Positions 27,249 to 34,693 of a stretch of 64,000 bases of DNA are shown here, one piece after another. The translations under genes and the position numbers were made by a program. Position 1 is the first letter of the stretch; the number at the start of each line of letters is the position of its first letter. Below the pieces are notes generated by a model. It made no database searches and was not told the origin of the DNA. It saw only the letters and a program-made list of their open reading frames with translations. The DNA is from Peterkaempfera podocarpi (GTDB taxonomy: Bacteria > Actinomycetota > Actinomycetes > Streptomycetales > Streptomycetaceae), in the NCBI RefSeq assembly GCF_042466665.1, contig NZ_CP162102.1, forward strand, positions 4,898,001 to 4,962,000. The letters are read 5' to 3'.

Positions 27249-28426
27249 CAGGCGGTCACCGGGGAGATCATCTCGAGGCCGTGGCGGCTGCGGGCGGAGG
27301 TGGAGACATCGGTGAGAAAACTCAGCGAGCGCGCCGAGGCGTCAGGGGTGAGCCAGTCGGCGTCCACCGCGCAGATCTTCACCTGTACGCCGGTGCCGTC
27401 GAGCACCAGCGGAAGCGTATGGACCACCGTGGACGGGAACGACAGCAGGGTCGCCGAGACCGGGCCGCGGCGGGCCTCGATCTCCAGCGGGAACCGGGGG
27501 CGGACGATCTCGGCGCCGGTGGCGGCGGCGATCCGGGCCAGCTTCTCGGGGTGCTCACGACGGTGGGCGAAGTAGCGGCGGACACCGTGGTCGGCGGCCA
27601 GTTGGGCCACCGTCCGCAGATAGCGCTCAGGGGCGACGATTCCGGTCTCCACCAGGGAGCTGCCCAGCAGGTCGGCGCCGGGCAGCACCCTGGGGGGACC
27701 GAAGCGGTCCCGCGTCCAGGAGTAGAGGTTGGCGGTGCCCAGGGCGCCGGCGGGCGGCTTCACCGGCAGTGAGGTGAACAGCTCCAGCCGGCGGGGCGGG
27801 AGCGACGCCAGCCGGCGTGCGGCACGGGCCGCCGAGGCGGACCCCTTGCCCCCGCGGTGCCAGCGGACCAGCGGCCGGCCGGACTCCAGCAGGTCCACCA
27901 GCTCGACGGTGGCGGTGCCGTCGTCCACCACCACCAGCTCGTCGGCGCGGGAGACCGGCAGCAGCGCCTGGATCAGCCCGGAGAAGGCATCACCGATCAG
28001 CAGCCGCGGCGCCAGCGCCATCCTGGGCGCCAGGGCCGCCAGCGAGCGGGCCCGGCCGCGCGGCCCGCCGCGCGGGTCGTAGGCCGTCACCCGGATGCCC
28101 TCGGCGATGGCCAGCTCGGCCAGCGCCGCCAGCTGGGCCCGGGTGACCGGGTCCTGGGGCTGAAGCACGGCGATCGACAGCCGGCCGGGCGGCAGGGCGG
28201 CAGCGGTGCCCCGCTGCGCAGGGATGGCCGCGGACTGGGCGGGTCCCGCGGTGTCGGCCGACCGTGGACCGGCGGCGGCGTCGGGGCCGCCACCGGGGTG
28301 CTCCGCCGGGTCGCCGGGGAGCGGGGCGCCCTCGCCCCGGTCGGTCCCCTGCGCGTACCGGTGCGCCCACTCCAGCGCGTTCAGCAGCTGGACGGGGCTC
28401 TCGACCAGGGCGAGGGTCCGGGTCAC
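27248..28426 (-). CDS. Sialyltransferase-like (GT52-type) glycosyltransferase
   Basis: A 392-residue protein opening TLALVESPVQLLNALEWAH, the nucleotide-fold start typical of GT52 and related bacterial sialyltransferases. It contains LIGDAFSGLIQALL, ELVVVDDGTATVELVDLL, LFTSLPVKPP and FAHRREHPEKL; the last resembles the CMP-binding HRR-x-H-P type motif of this fold. An insertion (residues 30-75) is disordered. The GTG start overlaps the NeuA-NeuB stop by 4 nt, and its stop overlaps the permease start. By context it would use the CMP-nonulosonate made by the upstream enzyme. Assignment to GT52 is by motif recall, so moderate. Confidence 0.7.
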   Translation of the reverse strand: MTRTLALVESPVQLLNALEWAHRYAQGTDRGEGAPLPGDPAEHPGGGPDAAAGPRSADTAGPAQSAAIPAQRGTAAALPPGRLSIAVLQPQDPVTRAQLAALAELAIAEGIRVTAYDPRGGPRGRARSLAALAPRMALAPRLLIGDAFSGLIQALLPVSRADELVVVDDGTATVELVDLLESGRPLVRWHRGGKGSASAARAARRLASLPPRRLELFTSLPVKPPAGALGTANLYSWTRDRFGPPRVLPGADLLGSSLVETGIVAPERYLRTVAQLAADHGVRRYFAHRREHPEKLARIAAATGAEIVRPRFPLEIEARRGPVSATLLSFPSTVVHTLPLVLDGTGVQVKICAVDADWLTPDASARSLSFLTDVSTSARSRHGLEMISPVTA

Positions 28427-30135
28427 GCTGAGACGACCTCCTCGGCAGCCCCCTGGACGCGGCGGAGCTTCTTCATGGCGGCGAGCTCGCCCTCGTAGAC
28501 CTTCTTGACGCCGTCACCGAGGGCGTTCTCGATCACGCGGATGTCGCGGACCAGGCGCTGCAGACCGGTGGGCTCCACCGAGGCGGCCTGGTCGGAGCCC
28601 CACATGGCCCGGTCCAGGGTGATGTGGCGCTCGACGAAGACGGCGCCGAGGGCGACCGCGGCGAGGGTGGTCTGCAGGCCGATCTCGTGGCCGGAGTAGC
28701 CGATCGGGATGTTGGGGTACTCGCGCTCCAGGGTGTGCAGCATCCGGAGGTTGAGCTCGTCGGCGGGGGCGGGGTAGGTCGAGGTGGTGTGGCACAGCAG
28801 GGTGTTCTCGCTGCCGAGCACCTCGACCGCGTGGCGGATCTGGCGCGGCGTCGACATGCCGGTCGACATGATGACGGTGCGGCCGGTGGCGCGCAGGGCG
28901 CGCAGCAGGTCGTCGTCGGTGAGGCAGGCGGAGGCGACCTTGTGGGCGGGGAGGTCGAACTTCTCGAGGAACTCGACCGAGGGGACGTCCCAGGGGGAGG
29001 CGAACCAGTCGATGCCGCGCTTGCGGCAGTGGGCGTCTATGGCGGCGTACTCGGCCTCACCGAACTCCACGCGGTGGCGGTAGTCGATGTAGGTCATCCG
29101 GCCCCAGGGGGTGTCGCGCTCGATCTCCCACTGGTCGCGGGGGGTGCAGATCTCGGGGGTGCGCTTCTGGAACTTGACGGCGTCGCAGCCGGCCTCGGCG
29201 GCGGCGTCGATGAGTGCGAGGGCGTTCTCCAGCTCGCCGTTGTGGTTGATCCCGATCTCGCCGACCACATAGACGGGGCGGCCCGGGCCCACCTGGCGGT
29301 TGCCGAGGGTGCGGGTGCGGTTGGTGGTCATGGGGAGGGGTTTCCTTTCGACAGGGCTGTGCAGCGCCGCGGAGGCGGCAGTGTGGGGGACAGGGGGCAG
29401 TGGGGGGACGGCCCGTTCGAGGACCGGGGCCAGGGCGCGGGCCCGGGCCAGGTCGGCGGGCTCGTCGATCTCCAGCACCAGCGCCGGGTCGGTGCGGACC
29501 GGGGCGATGCGTCCGAAGAAGCGGTGCCGGGCGGCACGGAAGCCCTCGATACGCATGGCGTAGGCGGCGCCGGTCTCCAGCAGGTCCTCGGGGCGGTCCT
29601 GCCGGCGTGGCCGGAAGCGGTTGTCGTGGTTGACGCCGATGGCGCCGTACGGGCCGTCGGCGGTCGGCTCGGCCGACTCGTCGGCCCGCCACAGGAAGCC
29701 GTGGAACGGAGCGGCGGTGAAGGCGCTGTCCGCGCCCTGACCGAGGATCGCCTCGACCAGGCCGTCGAGTTCACCCGGAGTGACGAACGGCGAGGTGCAC
29801 TGCACCATCACCGCCACCTCGGCCGGGCCGCCGTGGCGCTCCGCCAGCTCGTCCAGTGCGTGCAGCAGCGCGGACTCGCTGGAGGCGGTGTCCCCGGACA
29901 GGGCGTCGGGGCGGCGCACCACCTCGGCACCGGAGGAGACCGCAGCCGCGGCGATGGCGTCGTCGTCGGTGGAGACCGCGACCGCGTCCACGCCGGACGC
30001 GGCCAGGCAGGCCCGTACGGCGCGGACCACCAGCGGGACGCCGGCCACCTCGGAGAGGTTCTTGCCGGGGACGCCCTTGGAGCCGCCCCGGGCGGGGACG
30101 ACGGCGACGACACGCGGGGTGGACCGGTCGGTCAT
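28423..30135 (-). CDS. NeuA-NeuB fusion: CMP-nonulosonate cytidylyltransferase plus nonulosonic acid synthase
   Basis: One uninterrupted frame of 570 residues. Residues 1-240 are a CMP-acylneuraminate synthetase (VVPARGGSKGVPGKNL, VSTDDDAIA, MVQCTSPFVTP, IGVNHDNRFRPRRQ, LEIDEPADL). After a Pro/Ala-rich linker, residues 269-570 are a NeuB TIM barrel (YVVGEIGINHNGE, VKFQKRTPEICTP, IMSTGMSTPRQI, CHTTSTYPAP, IGYSGHEIGL, ERHITLDRAMWGSDQ). The second half condenses phosphoenolpyruvate with a hexose or hexosamine derivative to give a C9 acid, and the first half activates it with CTP. The C-terminal SAF (antifreeze-like) domain usual in NeuB is missing. No stop separates the halves; an internal ATG at 29331 with a ribosome site could also yield a free NeuB. 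Sialic acid versus Kdn as product cannot be told from sequence. Confidence 0.88.
   Translation of the reverse strand: MTDRSTPRVVAVVPARGGSKGVPGKNLSEVAGVPLVVRAVRACLAASGVDAVAVSTDDDAIAAAAVSSGAEVVRRPDALSGDTASSESALLHALDELAERHGGPAEVAVMVQCTSPFVTPGELDGLVEAILGQGADSAFTAAPFHGFLWRADESAEPTADGPYGAIGVNHDNRFRPRRQDRPEDLLETGAAYAMRIEGFRAARHRFFGRIAPVRTDPALVLEIDEPADLARARALAPVLERAVPPLPPVPHTAASAALHSPVERKPLPMTTNRTRTLGNRQVGPGRPVYVVGEIGINHNGELENALALIDAAAEAGCDAVKFQKRTPEICTPRDQWEIERDTPWGRMTYIDYRHRVEFGEAEYAAIDAHCRKRGIDWFASPWDVPSVEFLEKFDLPAHKVASACLTDDDLLRALRATGRTVIMSTGMSTPRQIRHAVEVLGSENTLLCHTTSTYPAPADELNLRMLHTLEREYPNIPIGYSGHEIGLQTTLAAVALGAVFVERHITLDRAMWGSDQAASVEPTGLQRLVRDIRVIENALGDGVKKVYEGELAAMKKLRRVQGAAEEVVSA
29341..29348 (-). 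promoter_or_regulatory. Internal ribosome binding site before the NeuB half
   Basis: AAAGGAAA on the minus strand lies 9 nt before an in-frame ATG at 29331 that begins the NeuB part. It may allow separate translation of NeuB, or mark the former start of an independent neuB gene now fused to neuA. Confidence 0.45.
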
Positions 30136-30176
30136 GTGCGGGGCCTCCGGGAGGTGCGGGTGAGGGTCGTGGAGGG

Positions 30177-31490
30177 TCACAGCTGCCCCCAGCGGCGGAT
30201 CGCGGGGGCGACGTGCTGCACGCCCATCCGGTAGGCGCCGCGGGCGCCCTGGGCGAGGGCCCGGCGGACGGCGTGGCGCGTACCGGTGCGGCCGGCGGTG
30301 CTGGCGGCGGTGGGCAGCGGGGCGCCGTCCGGGGCGACGCCGTAGCGGGCGAGTACGCCCGGCAGGTACGCCGGGGCGTTCTCCGCCGTGTAGTACGGCG
30401 CGAGCGGGGGCAGGGCGGGCAGCTCGTGCAGCTCGGCGACCCGGCTGCGCAGGGCCTCGTACGGCTTCTCGTCGAGCACGCCCTGGTCGTGCAGCCACTC
30501 CCGGCCGGCAGTGGGCAGCAGGCCGCCGTCCAGCTGGTCCCAGGAGGCGACGCAGCCCGATCCGGTGAAGTAGTGGTTGCCGAGCGACTCGCGGACACCG
30601 GCGTCCGACAGCACCGCCGTGGGGATGCCGCGCTGCAGGGACTCCAGGGCCGCGGTGGAACTCACCGTGACCAGCAGGTCGGTGTCGTCCAGGACCTCGC
30701 CCATGTTGCCGTACACCAGCTCGCAGTTGGCGGGCAGCGGACGCGGCAGCCGGGCGACCAGCCGCTGGTACGGGTGCTCCTCCAGATGCGTGGTGTGCTC
30801 CCCGGGCCGGCTGCGCAGCTTCACCAGCACCCGGCGGTCCGGGTGCAGTTCGGCATGGCGCGCACACCGCTCCAGCAGATGGAGCCGGGCGGCGCGCGGC
30901 TCCGGCACCGAGGGCTGGGCGGCGAAGACGACCGTGAACGGCCGGCTCTCCGAGGGCCGGTACTGCTCGCCGCGGCCCGCCAGGAACGGCAGGGCGGCGC
31001 GGACCACGCTGCCGGTGGCGACGCCCAGCGGCCCGTACAGCTCCTGGAAGCGCCGCGCGTCGTAGGCGCTGTTGGCCAGCACCACATCGGCGCCCGCCCG
31101 CAGCAGCAGACCGTCCGTCAGCTTCTCGTAGACGACACCGACATAGCCGGTGACCACCACGGGCCGCCGGGCACGGCCGCGCCAGGCGCGGGCCAGCCCG
31201 TGCAGCAGCGTCTGCGCGCCGCCGCCGACCAGAGCGAGGATCACCACGTCGGCGCCCCCGACGGTCTCCGGTCCTTCCTCGCCCGCCTCGGCGAGGAAGT
31301 CGGCCACCGTGGTCTCCCGGATGGACGCCGGTGCCACGCCGACCTCGGCCAGCTGGCGCTCCGTCGGCGTGGCCCGCCCGCGCAGCAGATGTGCGCGGAT
31401 CTCGGCTCCGCCGTCGGGGCAGATCTGTCCGGCCAGCAGGGCTCCCCATTTCCAGCGGGTGTCCGAATCGGCCAGGACGACGATACGCAT
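30177..31490 (-). CDS. DUF6716-type putative glycosyltransferase
   Basis: A 437-residue protein starting MRIVVLADSDTRWKWGALL, the signature opening of DUF6716 proteins found in actinomycete sugar-polymer clusters. It also has VVILALVGGGAQTLLHGL, VVVTGYVGVVYEKL, LANSAYDARRF, VFAAQPSVPEP and VTVSSTAALESLQRGIPTAVL. The last block resembles the donor-binding region of GT-B fold enzymes. The ATG at 31490 follows GGAG, so the longer upstream frame is not used. It is the first gene of the minus-strand operon, 41 nt before neuA-neuB. The fold suggests a glycosyltransferase; the reaction is unknown. Confidence 0.75.
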   Translation of the reverse strand: MRIVVLADSDTRWKWGALLAGQICPDGGAEIRAHLLRGRATPTERQLAEVGVAPASIRETTVADFLAEAGEEGPETVGGADVVILALVGGGAQTLLHGLARAWRGRARRPVVVTGYVGVVYEKLTDGLLLRAGADVVLANSAYDARRFQELYGPLGVATGSVVRAALPFLAGRGEQYRPSESRPFTVVFAAQPSVPEPRAARLHLLERCARHAELHPDRRVLVKLRSRPGEHTTHLEEHPYQRLVARLPRPLPANCELVYGNMGEVLDDTDLLVTVSSTAALESLQRGIPTAVLSDAGVRESLGNHYFTGSGCVASWDQLDGGLLPTAGREWLHDQGVLDEKPYEALRSRVAELHELPALPPLAPYYTAENAPAYLPGVLARYGVAPDGAPLPTAASTAGRTGTRHAVRRALAQGARGAYRMGVQHVAPAIRRWGQL

Positions 31491-31883
31491 TGAGTGCTCC
31501 GGTTCTGTGTGACCCGGCGAGCATAGGGAGCCCACCATGGCAGTCGAAGGGCGCAGCGGAGACTATCCGAGAAATGCAAAGTGTCCGATTGGTGAACACG
31601 GTCCAGGCAAATAGCAGGTCAATGTGAACCGGTGGTGATTGACACCCTGATGAACGGTTAATTCCAGGCCAACCACGGGAGAAGCGCCCGGCCCCAGCAG
31701 GCCGGGCTTCCACCGTGCGCGCTGCGGCGGGTAGAGTCCGAGGCGGATCAGGTGTGCAGGAATCGCCTGCCCAGAGCTTCGGGAATGTCCGGGGCGGAGA
31801 TCCTCCAGGACCGGTCGCCGGTCCTACCCGGAGCACGCCGAGAAACGCGTATGCGCCCACGGGCCCCGCAGGAGCGAAATCAC
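31491..31883. promoter_or_regulatory. Divergent promoter region of the nonulosonic acid genes
   Basis: This 393-bp gap separates the minus-strand DUF6716/NeuA-NeuB operon from the plus-strand GT2/polysialyltransferase pair. The stretch 31560-31675 is strikingly AT-rich for this genome and includes a TTGACA hexamer at about 31639. I cannot assign a matching -10 box with confidence. Both operons are probably driven from here. Confidence 0.45.
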
Positions 31884-32855
31884 GTGAAGCTGTCGGTCAT
31901 CGTCCCCTTCTACAATGTGCAGGCGTTCGCACCTGACACCTTGCGCAGCCTCGCCGCGAACACCCGGGCGGATTTCGAGTTCGTGCTCGTCGACGACTGC
32001 TCCACCGACGCCACCCCGGCCGTGCTGGAGCAGTACGCCCGCACCCTCCCCGGCGCCGTGGTGGTCAGGCCCGAGCACAACCGGGGCCTGGCGGGCGCGC
32101 GCAATGTCGGCCTGGACGCGGCCCGCGGCGAGTACCTCACCTTCCTGGACGGCGACGACTGGGTGGGCGCCGGCTATCTGGAGCAGCTGCTGGACGCCGT
32201 CGAGCGGCACGGATGCGACTTCGTCCGGGTGGACCACGTCCAGGTCACCGGGTCCAAGCGGCAGATCCAGAAGGCCCCGCAGGCACGTCGCGACGAGGTG
32301 CTGGACCCCAGGGAGTCGATCCTCCCGGCCGACCGGGCGACCATGGTCGACTACCCGTACGCCTGGGCCGGGATCTACCACCGCCGGCTGCTGGACCGCG
32401 GTGCCCTGCACTTCGACGAGGGCCTGCGCACCGCCGAGGACCGGCCGTGGATATGGCGTCTGCACCGGCTCGCCGACTCCTACGCCGTCACCGGACTGCG
32501 CGGTGTCTTCTATCGGCGTGCGGTCGCCACCTCGCTCACCCAGGTCGGCGACGAGCGGCAACTGGACTTCATCCGCGCCTTCGACCTGGTGCTGGAGCAG
32601 CTGGCCGACGACCCCGACGCCGACCGGCTACTGGGCAAGGCCATCCGCACCTACTGCGCGGTGATAGTGCACCACCGCCGCAACGCCGACCGCCTGGAGC
32701 GCGACGTCGCCCGCCGGCTGCGTACGCTCAGCGCCGACGCGCTGCGCCGGATGCCGCAGAACCATCTGGTGGAGGCGATCGCCGCCATGGACCCCGAGCG
32801 CGCCGCGGTGATCCGCAGGCTGCGCTCCGGACTGGCCCCGGTGGCCGCCCGATGA
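31884..32855 (+). CDS. Family 2 glycosyltransferase
   Basis: A GT-A fold protein of 323 residues: KLSVIVPFYNVQAF, LVDDCSTDATPAVL, NRGLAGARNVGLD, FLDGDDWVGAGY, and a conserved YPYAWAGIYHRRLL and EDRPWIWRL block often seen in actinomycete polymer-specific GT2 enzymes. The GTG at 31884 is chosen because AGGAG lies upstream and homologues begin right at this strand. Its stop overlaps the ATG of the polysialyltransferase-family gene by 4 nt, so the products are made together. It likely adds a hexose or a primer residue to the same polymer. Confidence 0.88.
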   Translation: MKLSVIVPFYNVQAFAPDTLRSLAANTRADFEFVLVDDCSTDATPAVLEQYARTLPGAVVVRPEHNRGLAGARNVGLDAARGEYLTFLDGDDWVGAGYLEQLLDAVERHGCDFVRVDHVQVTGSKRQIQKAPQARRDEVLDPRESILPADRATMVDYPYAWAGIYHRRLLDRGALHFDEGLRTAEDRPWIWRLHRLADSYAVTGLRGVFYRRAVATSLTQVGDERQLDFIRAFDLVLEQLADDPDADRLLGKAIRTYCAVIVHHRRNADRLERDVARRLRTLSADALRRMPQNHLVEAIAAMDPERAAVIRRLRSGLAPVAAR

Positions 32856-34285
32856 CACCGCCCGGCCCCCGTGAGGAGACCCCCGCCGCCGTGACCGCCA
32901 CCCCCGCGGACAGCCCCGCCGGCACCGTGCAGATCTTCGCCGCGTCCACCCTCTACGGCGCGGCCACCGTCTGCGCCGCTCTGGACGCCGACCTGTTCGG
33001 TCCACGTGCCGAGCACCGCCGCATCCTGCTGGTCTGCAACACCGCGGCGATCCCGGAGAACGCGGTGCCGCTGCACCGCACCGACTCCTTCGCCGCACTG
33101 CGGGGCAGTTTCGACGAGGTCCGCTACTGGAACGACGAGATCGAGCCCTACCACCCGAGCGGCTGGACCCCCCGTCAGGAGGACGTGCCGATCCTGCAGC
33201 GGCTGCTGCGCCAGTCCTGGGACCTGGGCGACGCACCGCTGGAACTGATCGTGGAGTCCATCCAGGTCAGCCCGGCCCGCGCGATCACCGCCATCTTCGA
33301 CGAGGGCCCGGTGCACATCTACGCCGACGGCCTGATGAGCTACGGCCCGACCCGCAATGTGCTGCCCTATCTGCTGCACGGCCGTATCCGCCGGCTCCTC
33401 CACCTGGACCTGGTGCCCGGACTGCGTCCGCTGCTGCTCTCCGAGTACGGAGTGGAGCCGCAGGCGGTGCCGACCGAGGACTTCCTCGAAGTGCTCACCG
33501 ACATCGCCGGCACCGTGCCCCCGCCGGACCGGCCGGCCGAGCCCGGCTGCGCCCTGCTGCTCGGCCAGTACCTCTCCGCGCTGGGCCTGATCAGCACCGC
33601 CGAGGAGGAGGAGCTGCACGCCCGTATGGTGCGCGGCGCGGTCGCCGCCGGCCTCACCGACATCGTCTTCAAGCCCCACCCCAGCGCCCCGGCGAAGCTC
33701 TCCGCCGCCATGGAGAAGGCCGCCGCGGAGGCCGGCGCCACCCTGCGGGTGCTGGACGAGCCGGTGCTCGCCGAGACGCTCTTCGAGCGGCTGCGCCCGG
33801 CCCTGGTGGTGGGCTGCTTCTCCACGGCCCTGCTCACCGCGGCGGCCTTCTACGGCCTCCCGGTCGCACGGGTGGGCACCCGGCCGCTGCTGGAACGCCT
33901 CAGCCCGTACGAGAACAGCAACCGTATCCCGGTGACGGTGGTGGACGCCCTGCTGCCCGACCTGGAGGCCCCCGGCTTCACGGTCGCGCCGCCGGCCCTG
34001 GACCCGGCCGACATCGCCGACCGGGTCGGTCCGCTGACCACGGCGGTGGGCTACTGCATGCAGGCCAAGTCCTATCCGCACCTCGCCGGTGAGGCCGCCG
34101 ACTGGCTGGGCGCCCACTACGGCTCCGCCACCGCGCACTACTTCAAGCGCCGCCGGCTGACCGCACTGGGACTGCCCGGAGGCATGGTCGGCGGAGTGCC
34201 GGCCGGGGCGCGGCTGCTCAGGAAGTCGCCGCTGGTGCGCCGGGTGGTGCGGCAGGCCAGAGCCCGCCGGGCCGGCCGGAACTGA
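32852..34285 (+). CDS. Alpha-2,8-polysialyltransferase family protein
   Basis: A 477-residue protein with the opening TVQIFAASTLYGAATVCAALD typical of the bacterial polysialyltransferase (POLS/polyST) family. It also has the acidic loop FDEVRYWNDEIEPYHP, the IFDEGPVHIYADGLMSYGP donor-site region, and FKPHPSAPAKLSAAME followed by VVGCFSTALLTAAAFYG; HP and SS/ST motifs of this type are essential in family members. Together with the NeuA-NeuB fusion on the opposite strand it points to polymerisation of a nonulosonic acid. A teichulosonic-acid-type (poly-Kdn) wall polymer is a plausible product. A strong terminator follows. Confidence 0.82.
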   Translation: MTPPGPREETPAAVTATPADSPAGTVQIFAASTLYGAATVCAALDADLFGPRAEHRRILLVCNTAAIPENAVPLHRTDSFAALRGSFDEVRYWNDEIEPYHPSGWTPRQEDVPILQRLLRQSWDLGDAPLELIVESIQVSPARAITAIFDEGPVHIYADGLMSYGPTRNVLPYLLHGRIRRLLHLDLVPGLRPLLLSEYGVEPQAVPTEDFLEVLTDIAGTVPPPDRPAEPGCALLLGQYLSALGLISTAEEEELHARMVRGAVAAGLTDIVFKPHPSAPAKLSAAMEKAAAEAGATLRVLDEPVLAETLFERLRPALVVGCFSTALLTAAAFYGLPVARVGTRPLLERLSPYENSNRIPVTVVDALLPDLEAPGFTVAPPALDPADIADRVGPLTTAVGYCMQAKSYPHLAGEAADWLGAHYGSATAHYFKRRRLTALGLPGGMVGGVPAGARLLRKSPLVRRVVRQARARRAGRN

Positions 34286-34323
34286 CCGTCCCGGACCCCA
34301 CGGACACCACGGATCCCATGACC

Positions 34324-34366
34324 GCATCGGGGCCGCCCCTCCTGCCCGAGGGGGCGGCCCCGATGC
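34324..34366 (+). terminator. Terminator of the GT2/polysialyltransferase operon
   Basis: A perfect 16-bp stem (GCATCGGGGCCGCCCC and complement) with an 11-nt loop, followed by CTTT, lies 38 nt past the stop. Confidence 0.88.
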
Positions 34367-34492
34367 CTTTCCACCCCGCCTTCCCCGGCCGCCCCGCCGG
34401 ACCGCCGGACCCGTCCCGATGCGACGGCCGGCGCGCGGAGTCGTCCCCCCGTACGGTGGACAGCGCTCTTCCGGGGCTCCTCCGTACGTGTG

Positions 34493-34595
34493 ACGGAAGG
34501 TGCACGCAGCGTGGATGGGCCATTGTTGCTCCGCCCGTCGCCGGCAGGACACATTCCGGCCGCCGTCGGTGCACCTCACTTACGGAAGGTGCACA
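34493..34595. repeat. 13-bp direct repeat exactly 90 bp apart upstream of the YfhO-like gene
   Basis: ACGGAAGGTGCAC occurs at 34493-34505 and again at 34583-34595, in the 408-bp gap before the GTG at 34694. The rest of this gap (34286-34693) holds the terminator above and no gene I can support. The spacing is close to a whole number of helical turns, so a regulator site is possible. Confidence 0.5.
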
Positions 34596-34693
34596 TGCGT
34601 ACCGGGCCATGGGGGCTTCCGACGGTTTCCCGGGCATGCCCGGGCAGCCCCCACTGTCGAGCGCACAGCGCGCGTCCAGCCGCAGGAGTCCCC

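Noticed and set aside
30136..31860. Long upstream extension in frame with NeuA-NeuB
   Set aside because: It overlaps the DUF6716 gene in another frame and its translation is Arg/Ala/Gly-rich without motifs; the ATG at 30135 is the sensible start.
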